A stretch of DNA of 64,000 bases from Closterium sp. Naga37s-1 (lineage: Eukaryota; Streptophyta; Zygnematophyceae; Desmidiales; Closteriaceae). Below are positions 57,701-64,000 of this stretch, piece after piece (the first letter of the stretch is position 1; each line of letters begins with the position of its first letter). The stretch spans positions 727,001 to 791,000 of the forward strand of contig CANJKZ010000117.1 of the NCBI GenBank assembly GCA_947471745.1, read 5' to 3'. Both the position numbers and the translations under genes were made by a program. A model generated the notes under the pieces. That model made no database searches, was not told the DNA's origin, and worked only from the letters and a program-made list of their open reading frames with translations.

Positions 57701-57775
57701 ATTCGCCAGAGAATTCGCGGATGTCGCTGAGAGACTCGCGACAGCGGGGCTCGCGGAGAGCGAAAGAGAAGCCAT
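50339..57775 (-). CDS. plastid acyl-ACP (stearoyl-ACP-type) desaturase, complete
   Basis: Soluble diiron desaturase that introduces a cis double bond into acyl-ACP in the plastid stroma. Five exons: E1 57597-57775 (transit peptide [17 protein letters not shown]..., 59 codons plus 2 nt), E2 55605-55785 (VSDSPAN... to [10 protein letters not shown]), E3 53969-54304 ([11 protein letters not shown]... to LIGSGM, 112 codons), E4 51205-51459 (85 codons), E5 50339-50653. Phases 2, 0, 0, 0 match at each junction, total about 421 aa. Iron ligands are visible: TEEALPTY and EENRH in E3, FQERATF and DEKRHE in E4. The start was chosen because E1 is Ser/Ala-rich like a transit peptide and its GTAAGG donor matches the E2 acceptor phase. 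E3 and E4 are separated by a TIR element. Only this copy spans the array edge. Confidence 0.87.
51916..53851. mobile_element. non-autonomous DNA element with 19-bp perfect TIRs
   Basis: 1,936 bp, starting TCTAAGTTGGTCATTTACG and ending with its exact reverse complement. It is flanked by the 6-bp direct repeat ATCAGG (51910-51915 and 53852-53857). Subterminal TTTACGT/TACGTGTACGT repeats occur at both ends, and the interior (52560-53260) is full of short TCATGAA/TTCATGA palindromic motifs. I see no transposase. It sits inside a partial copy of the end of desaturase exon 3 (GAGCCAATCAGG / ATCAGGTAGTTAATCG). It is older than the tandem amplification, because the amplification breakpoint lies inside it at 52519. 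Superfamily undetermined. Confidence 0.82.
53852..54912 (-). repeat. desaturase exon 3 and partial copies
   Basis: The complete exon is 53969-54304. Upstream on the minus strand are three acceptor-side copies beginning DYLPHPE(Q/E)(D/E)SFLDELAD, near 54379-54525, 54640-54772 and 54815-54912. Each has a CCCCCAG-type acceptor and none has a donor. Downstream, a donor-side fragment of the [11 protein letters not shown] end lies at 53852-53897, continuing across the TIR element at about 51884-51915. Confidence 0.78.
54948..56300 (-). repeat. desaturase exon 2 and partial copies
   Basis: The complete exon is 55605-55785 (181 bp, phases 2/0). Four donor-side copies carrying [20 protein letters not shown] or close variants lie downstream near 54948-55048, 55118-55215, 55262-55358 and 55415-55507. 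Three acceptor-side copies carrying the [20 protein letters not shown] type of sequence lie upstream near 55850-55990, 56040-56125 and 56235-56290. Fragments match the protein closely, so they are fairly recent or kept by selection. Confidence 0.77.
56301..57596. other. desaturase intron 1, repeat-rich
   Basis: No further exon is required by the phases of E1 and E2. The stretch holds two copies of a segment that on the minus strand reads CAAGAGTCACCGCGGAGATT before an ATG (ATG near 56635 and 56770), an 11-bp minisatellite CACATGCGCTG (about 56646-56726, eight copies), and a CAGAAGCGGTGG-like repeat (about 57455-57560). Confidence 0.55.
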
Positions 57776-58929
57776 GCTGATGAGACGGACGATCGCGTGA
57801 ATCAGAGAACAACTTCAAGTTGATGAACGGGAGGCGAGGTGAGGCCCAGAATAAGTCTTCCAGGGAGAAAGCACTATAGTGGACGATGAAGGGCTGGGCT
57901 GGGGGATCTCTGACGAGGAGATGAAATGATAAGTTCTGATCTGATGTGGACGAAGCAAGTGTTCTTCGCACGAGTGATGCTTTCTTCCAGAAACGTTACT
58001 GGCGGACAGGTAGTGAAGGAATTTGAGCACCACTGGGAAACGACGACGGTTGGAGGCAACGTGAATGTGGCGGGAAAGTCGGCAATAGTAAGCTCCAGAG
58101 CTTGTGTGATGACGGAGCATTTTCAGACCCTACTCAACCCCTGTATAAGCTCTCTGAAACATTTTCACGCGCAACGCACCTCCCTGTACCGTAATCAGGT
58201 GAACTTCTCTCCTCGGAGACATGCAGACAGGCGAGAAGGAGGCGAAGCATGCGATGGGCACAAAGATTCCATCGCTGATGCAGAACTGATTTAGTTACAA
58301 TCAGCTGGGCGACCATTTTCGCCTGCATGCGGAGATCGGCGACACGCTAACGAACTTACCGACAAAATTGGTTGCACCTCCATGCAGTTCCGTCTCAGTG
58401 GGTGGAGGAGAATTGCACCGAGATTGGGGGAGGAACCGAGTCGTTAGCAAAATCGCGGCTCGTAAGAGATGCCGGTTGCGAAAGAAGTGACTCGAAGTGA
58501 CGAATATTTACGACATCCTCGTTTTCGGCGATTGGGAATGGCAGACAGCGTTCGCACGACGAGACGCAGCCGTCGTCAACTGGCTGACGGTCGGCAAGCA
58601 ATACCCGAGGCTGTATGGTCACGACTGCGACGACAAGCCCAAGGTTCTCGCTCGCACAACGTCTAATGATGCCCATGACTGACACGTGTGAGTTGCACTA
58701 GCCAAAAACGAGGTGGCGCCAAGGCATATCGCTACAATCATCTCGACTACATTGTCATTCTCTACACGAAGCAAGTAACCACTCCTTCACTTCAAAGCAT
58801 ATATATACTGGATGCCTGCGCCAACACAGATGCTACATTGACTTACCCCCACCATGTTGATACACTAATCCCTTCTAGAGTGTCTGCTCCTATGTTATGC
58901 TGCCAGCAACCCACTACCACCACGGCATT
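57776..58929. other. intergenic stretch between desaturase start and GH30-B stop
   Basis: This is likely the desaturase promoter and the GH30-B 3' flank. Frames at 57926-58294 and 58395-58685 have no recognisable family features. Nothing else was seen. Confidence 0.45.
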
Positions 58930-61900
58930 CTAAAGGAGGGGCCTCACGTGCGTAACAGCAAACGACATAAACGATCGACCAGGAATATCAAACCGCAAAG
59001 GCCTAGCTCCTCTACCATGGTGTATTTCCACAAAGTCCTCAGTGTAAGATGTTCTCCACGAACGCACATCCGTCTTTCCACCAACGTTCCTCCGAAACCA
59101 CCAAGGCAGGAAAACCTTCACCTTCCTCGGTGTCCCCTTCTGGTTTACCACAAACACACTGACCAATCTCTTCGTTGGGGTGTAGAAAGCAGCAACCCCA
59201 AAGTGGCATTCCGGCTTGTTGACAAGCAGCCTTTTGCTACCTGGAGGGGCAAGACTTGTGAAATGCTTCAACATCTGTCTCGGAGTGGTTTGCACGAAGC
59301 TATCAACCCCAGCCAGCTTCGTTTTAAGCTGCTTCCTTTCAAGAGCAGCCTGCACCTGCGGTAAAATGCGACTCATTTGCTGTATATTGATGTTGCATCC
59401 CTCCTGCCCTCCCCCCTGCCTCCACCACCCCTCCAACGCCTCGTTAAACGACTCTAGAGTATCAAACACCACACCATCCGTCGCGAATTTCTGGACCACG
59501 TCGGTGAGATATTCAGCAAAAGCCGTTTCGTATTCCACCTTCAAATTACCCTGCCCGTATGTGGGCGCGCCCGCAACATCCCCCGACACGGTCATCCACC
59601 ATGGCGGGCTGTTGGCAAAAGCGTCGATCCTATCTGCACCCCGATCCAGGGCAGCGAACAAAACTCTCCGCTGCCTGTCGTCTGCTGTCCAATTATACTC
59701 CGCTTGCTCCGTGGCTTTAAAGCCCGGCATGCCCCGCCATATGGTTAGTAACCGAGGGCTGTTAGTAGCATTATAGCCGCCTCCTATGTTGTAGCGAACT
59801 ATGTTAAGGTTTAGACCCGAGGGGGAGAATAGGAGGTCCATTAGAGGATTGAAGTGCTCGTCTGGGAAGCCTCCCACGAAGTTTCCTAGCCTGTGAGGGC
59901 GGGAAAGTGGGTGGGGAAAATCGGATGGGAAGAGGGCGGGTGCAGGGAAAAGGGGGTGAGAAATGGTAATGCATTGTGGGAAAAGGGAGAAATGATGTTA
60001 CACTGAGAGAGTTTGTATCGGCATTACGTTGACAGTTTTGAAGTGGTGTTACGTTGAGACGACGGTCTCATGCAGATGTTTGTTGGGTAAATAAGGGTGT
60101 TGCAGGGAGTGCGGGTGCTGGGAAAAGTGGGGTGTTGGCGGGAGTGTGGGGCTGGGGGAAGTGGGCGGTTGGGGAAGTGGGGGGTTGGGGGCAGTGCTGG
60201 GGTTGGGGGAAGTGCGGGGCTGCGGGAAGCTGAGGGTTGGGGAAGTGGGGGTCTGGGGGAAGTGGGGGGCTGGGGGAAGTGGGGGTCTGGGGGAAGTGGG
60301 GGTCTGGGGGAAGTGGGGAGCTGGGGGAAGTGGGGGGCTGGGGGAAGTGGGGGTCTGGGGGAAGTGGGGGGCTGGGGGAAGTGGGGGTCTGGGGGAAGTG
60401 GGGGTCTGGGGGAAGTGGGGGGCTGGGGGAAGTGGGGGGAAGTGTGGGGGTGGGAAAAGCTAGGCGCGGCTTACCAGCAGAGGGATGTGCCCCATCCGCG
60501 CCAGGTGTCCCGCTTACGTGGCTTCAGAGTCACTGACACGGATGCTGGGTGGTGGCGGAGTGTGGGGGGGAAGGCGGGATTGGGGGGAGTGTGGGGGGAG
60601 GGCACATTCAGTCTACTTGTTCCAAAAATCAGAGAGACGTGCCCCAGCCCCGCCAGGTGTCTCTCTTACGTGTCTTCAGAGTCACAGACACGGAGGCTGG
60701 AGAGGGGGAAGGGTGGGGGGAGGGGGGAGGAGAGAGTAGGACGGAGGGGAAACAGGGACATATGACACTCGGTTTACTATAGCGAGCTCAGATTTGCTGA
60801 CGCGATGGCTGGGAGAGTGGGGGGAATGGGGAAAGGGGAGTATGGGGGAGGGGGACACTCGGTTTACTTTTTCCGCTGTAGCGAGCTCAGATTCGCTGAC
60901 GCGGAGCCTGGGAGAGGGGAGAGGGTGGGGGAAGAGGGGAGGGGAGAGGGGGAATAGCAGGGGCAGGGGACGCTCAGTCTACTTGTTCCTCTGTAGGGAA
61001 CTCAGATTCGCTGACGCGGAGGCTAGGAGCGTGGGGGGGTGGGGGAAGGGTTGGAGAAAGGTGGGGGGGAAGGGGGAAGGGGGGAAAGGCACACTCAGTC
61101 TACTTGTTCCGGTGTCGCGAGTTCAATGTCACTGACGCGGAGGCTGGGAGAGAATGTGGGGGAGGAGGATGGGGGAAAGGTGGGGAAGGTGTTGGGGGCG
61201 AGGGGGGAAGGGGGGCGGGGGGGAGGGAGGGAGGGGAGGAAGGGCACACTCAGTCTGCTTGTTCCGCTGTCGTGGGTTCAAAGTCACTGACTCGGAGCCT
61301 GGGAGAGGGGGGAGGGTGGGGGAAGGGTGGGCGGAAGGGGGGAAAGGTGGGGAAGGGGTGCGTGGAGAGGGGGGGGAAGAAGGGGGGGAGAAGAGCAGGA
61401 ATAACGCGACACTGTCTGGTTGTTCCGCCGCCAAGCAGAGGCAGGGAGACGCGGAAATAGGGGAGCGTGGGGGGGAGTTGGGGAAGGTTGGGAGAGTAGG
61501 TGGGTGGGGGAGGGGGAGTGGTGGGGGGAGGGAGGGGGAAAGCACCGGGAGACCATTGTAAGCGAAGACTGGTGAGCGACAACAAATGAGGCACGACGAG
61601 TGGGCGACGACGAATGAGCGGCGACGAATGGACGAAAACGAATGAGCAACGACGAATGAGCGATGGCGCGTGAACGACGACAAACGAGGGGCGACGAAGG
61701 GACGAGGATGAGTGAGTGACGACGGGTCGACGGGTAAGCAACGACGGCGAGTGACGACGAGCGCCGCGAGGTCAAGACCCCGCGAGCGCGAGGGCCGAGC
61801 GGCGAAAGCAATTCCATGCGAACCGACGAATCTCGGCAGTACAGTTACGAGCGAAAAGGGGAGTCGACAAACGGGTGTTCAGTGCTCAGAGAGTTGCTGT

Positions 61901-62367
61901 ACATTACCTTTTCCGGTGCATATATCGAAGAGCTCAGTAGCGGGAGTCAGGTTGGGCGTGGAATTAGAATCCTCCAGAGGCCGACTCAGCCTAGTGCTGG
62001 ATGCGACTCGTCGCACGCTGGCGAGCGACGGGGTTTGCGACACATGCGACGCCGCTTGCGACGCGGCTGCTCGCGAAGGATTTTCGCCGCAAGGAATCGG
62101 AACTGGGTGCGGCGAAAGCCCTTGGCGAAAACAGATGGGAGGCCCCACGGGATCTCCCGACGTGCCTGAGACGACCGGAAGCGTGATATTAACGGAGTAG
62201 TCAATACCGGGAAAATCAGGAATTATGTCGTCGCCGGGAGACGGGGCAGCGGTCGCGGGAGAATTTTCAGGGACTCCAACGGTAGACGCGGCGGAGAAGA
62301 CGGAGAGCAGGTGTAGAGTAAGATGTAGAGTGTAGGAGGAGGATGAGCGGAGGTTTCTAGGGCCCAT
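58930..62367 (-). CDS. GH30-B: paralogue lacking the nucleophile region
   Basis: E1 61908-62367 (153 codons plus 1 nt, signal peptide), E2 60475-60544 (70 bp), E3 58930-59890 (319 aa to stop). Same phases as GH30-A, total about 496 aa versus about 628. E1 and the flanks of E3 align closely with GH30-A (for example IDYSVNITLPVVSGTSGDPV and SPPWWMTVSGDVAG). E3 lacks about 130 residues: the text goes from GVDSFVQTTP straight to RQMLKHFTSLAPPGSK, so the segment with NVHGYMS and VWVSEWG, including the nucleophile Glu, is gone without breaking the frame. The acid/base motif reads LESFNEALEGWW instead of LEPFNEALEGWW. Probably catalytically dead: either a pseudogene in progress or a non-enzymatic secreted protein. 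Intact splice edges and an open frame argue for recent loss. Confidence 0.82.
60100..60450. repeat. 18-bp G-rich minisatellite in GH30-B intron 2
   Basis: Roughly eighteen copies of an 18-bp unit GGGGGCTGGGGGAAGTGG (variant GGTCTGGGGGAAGTGG) directly downstream of exon 2. The G-run density could favour G-quadruplex formation. Confidence 0.9.
60475..61450 (-). repeat. GH30-B exon 2 and about seven relic copies
   Basis: Exon 2 proper (60475-60544) encodes ASVSVTLKPRKRDTWRGWG and TSLCW, with donor GTAAGC. Relics follow at about 60626-60690, 60769-60812, 60856-60910, 60969-61026, 61090-61147, 61246-61304 and 61406-61450. The first relic has a stop in place of the Cys codon. Others progressively lose the reading but keep GCGTCAGCGAATCTGAG-like text and AG acceptors. 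Spacers are G-rich. Confidence 0.75.
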
Positions 62368-63096
62368 AGGTTACTGATCTGGCCAGTTAACGATTATTCC
62401 GTCAAGTTGAAAGAAGGCCCATCGCGGAAAAGGGAACTGCAAAAAGCAACTGGAAAGTTGTTGCCTCATTACTTTAGGGTTGCATTTTTCCCGCAAGAAA
62501 AAAGTCAAGGTTCAAAATCGTGGGTGCTGTAGTGACTTGCGAAGTAACTTTTCCGTCACTTTACCGACACAAACTGCATAGATTGACGCAACTAACCCGG
62601 TATGCAGTAAATCAACCTCAAAGTTGCGGAAAGTCACTTTTGAGCAACCACTACGAAAGTTTTACGAGTACGCCACGTGGCAAACGACGTACTTGAGATG
62701 AAACTGAGACATGCTGACGTGGATGTCACTGTACGCTAACGACAACCATCGGATCAGATTCATATCGACGCACGAAAATTTGCCACATTGACCAATCGTA
62801 GGCGTGCGATACAGAAATGTTATTGGCTGGCGATTGGAACAGCGACAGTTTCGATTGACGCTTCTTTTATAGGTACACGTTTTTCAGCACAGATTAAAAA
62901 TTTCCAGTATTGAAGAATTCTCTTACAATGCATGCAAACGTACAATATACCCAACGTACTAGTATTACTACTCATAATGCACAGCTAAGAAGATGTGTGA
63001 ACTCTGCTTATAAGAATATGGACACAACCTGCAGAAACAGAGGAAAAAAACCTTGTTAAACAAGCATAACAAGACTTCAGTCCTGATAGGTCGCGC
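62368..63096. other. intergenic stretch upstream of GH30-B
   Basis: AT-richer than its surroundings and without a gene that I can recognise. It presumably holds the GH30-B promoter (right of 62367) and the left boundary of the retroelement fragment. Confidence 0.45.
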
Positions 63097-64000
63097 ATGG
63101 CTCACCTGCAGCTGCACCTCCCGGCTCGTTTGGGCGGGTTTGGCATTCGTTCAGCAGCAACTCTTAGCCCTCTCTCTTACGTCTGTGGGTGGTGCCAGGC
63201 TGCGAGTGCTGTTGTCAAGCTGGGAGTAGCGGGCGAGGAGCAGATGTTCAGTGAGTTCTTCCGCACTCCGCCGGCTGGGGATTTACTGGACCCTTGGTTT
63301 ACCAAGGCCCTTGACCAGCTCCCGCCTGTTGTCAGGCAGGAATTGCCGAATTTGGGGCTCTGCACTACAAATCCCCCCCTCCAGCTTTTCCCAGCGCAGC
63401 AGCGTCGCTTGGCGGTTGAAAGTCTTCAGTCTCTGCGGCGCATGGCCCGCGATGATGCTACCTTGGCCCGTTTGACTTCCCTTCAGGGCCCGGGTTCGGC
63501 AGCATGGGTGTCCGCAGTTCCAGCGCATGATGACGCAACTTTCACCCCTGTGGAGTGGGGCATTTCGGCGGCAATCCGTTTGGGCCTTCCCGTCCACCAG
63601 CTTCTGGTTGCTGGCAAGTGTGTTTGCGGTGTGGAGTTCAAGGACCCGTCAGATCCGCACCATGCTCTTCGGTGCAAGTACCAATACGCCCCGTCTCGTG
63701 TTCATGATGCAGTGAAGCTCGTTGTTGCTAAGATAGCCAAGGCATCAGGTGGGGTGGTTACGATCGAGGATGACACGCTTCTGCCGGGGAAGAGAGTGGA
63801 TGTGGCGGTTAGGAAACCAATGGACGGGGAAAAACATGCGCTCGAGGTGAGCGTCGTGGATCCGGTTTCGCTACCGGTGCAGCAGCATGGGCAGTGTGGG
63901 CGGACAGTAGGTTTTGCTGCCAAGGAGCGAGAGAAGAGGAAGGCGACGGATTATCAACCTTTTCTGCGGCAACACAGGGGGGTTCGTTTCTTCCCGTTGA
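63097..64000 (+). CDS. non-LTR retrotransposon ORF, C-terminal part with restriction-like endonuclease
   Basis: An open frame of 301 codons runs off the right edge. It begins MAHLQLHLPARLGGFGIRSA, a stretch typical of the region just after the reverse-transcriptase thumb in non-LTR elements. A Cys-His cluster follows (CVCG...HHALRC, about residues 176-195), then GKRVDVAV and ALEVSVVDPV, which match the PD-(D/E)xK spacing of the restriction-like endonuclease of R2/CRE-type LINEs. The catalytic RT core is absent to the left, where an in-frame TAA lies a few codons before the ATG, so this is probably a 5'-truncated insertion. A domesticated protein is possible but less likely. The LINE clade is uncertain. 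Confidence 0.6.
   Translation, partial: MAHLQLHLPARLGGFGIRSAATLSPLSYVCGWCQAASAVVKLGVAGEEQMFSEFFRTPPAGDLLDPWFTKALDQLPPVVRQELPNLGLCTTNPPLQLFPAQQRRLAVESLQSLRRMARDDATLARLTSLQGPGSAAWVSAVPAHDDATFTPVEWGISAAIRLGLPVHQLLVAGKCVCGVEFKDPSDPHHALRCKYQYAPSRVHDAVKLVVAKIAKASGGVVTIEDDTLLPGKRVDVAVRKPMDGEKHALEVSVVDPVSLPVQQHGQCGRTVGFAAKEREKRKATDYQPFLRQHRGVRFFPL

Noticed and set aside
57606-57800. 64-aa plus-strand protein rich in Ala and Glu
   Set aside because: It is antisense to the desaturase transit-peptide exon. The minus-strand reading has the expected Ser/Ala composition and a phase-matched donor.
58930-59890. Missing GH30-B segment as an unrecognised intron
   Set aside because: The segment is absent from the DNA, and the flanking coding text is directly continuous, so an intron cannot explain it.

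Overview
The window is eukaryotic nuclear DNA, GC-rich, with split genes. A plastid-type acyl-ACP desaturase carrying a transit-peptide exon points to a green plant or alga. A streptophyte alga of the Closterium kind would fit the style of the Copia element and the introns, but that genus is a guess. All recognisable host genes except a fragment at the left edge lie on the minus strand.

Layout. 1-357: 3' end of an unidentified plus-strand gene. 1645-9353: a Copia LTR retrotransposon with very short LTRs, inserted into a host tandem repeat. 10150-18320: a class 3 lipase gene (six exons, about 536 aa, Ser-Asp-His triad visible). 12975-52518: a 13.18-kb unit present three times head to tail (12975-26150, 26151-39336, 39337-52518). 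51916-53851: a DNA element with perfect 19-bp terminal inverted repeats. 50339-57775: a five-exon stearoyl-ACP-type desaturase gene. 58930-62367: a GH30 galactanase paralogue that has lost its nucleophile segment. 63097-64000: part of a non-LTR retrotransposon ORF.

Each 13-kb unit holds lipase exons 1-4, a complete GH30 endo-beta-1,6-galactanase-like gene, and desaturase exons 4-5. The left breakpoint lies in the lipase gene, between copies of its exon 4. The right breakpoint lies inside the DNA element in a desaturase intron. The array therefore keeps one whole lipase (leftmost unit plus left flank) and one whole desaturase (rightmost unit plus right flank), triples only the GH30 gene, and places lipase 5' exons in front of desaturase 3' exons at both internal junctions. 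All four edges share the 6-bp microhomology AAGCTG.

The most unusual theme is repetition at splice junctions. Around most internal exons of the lipase, desaturase and both GH30 genes there are tandem partial copies. Acceptor-side fragments lie upstream and donor-side fragments downstream of the one complete exon. Two lipase exons go further: exon 4 has four copies with both splice edges, and the terminal exon, which carries the catalytic His, has ten copies with acceptor sites, of which eight keep the His. I established splice phases by hand, and every gene model given is phase-consistent, but no transcript evidence was available.
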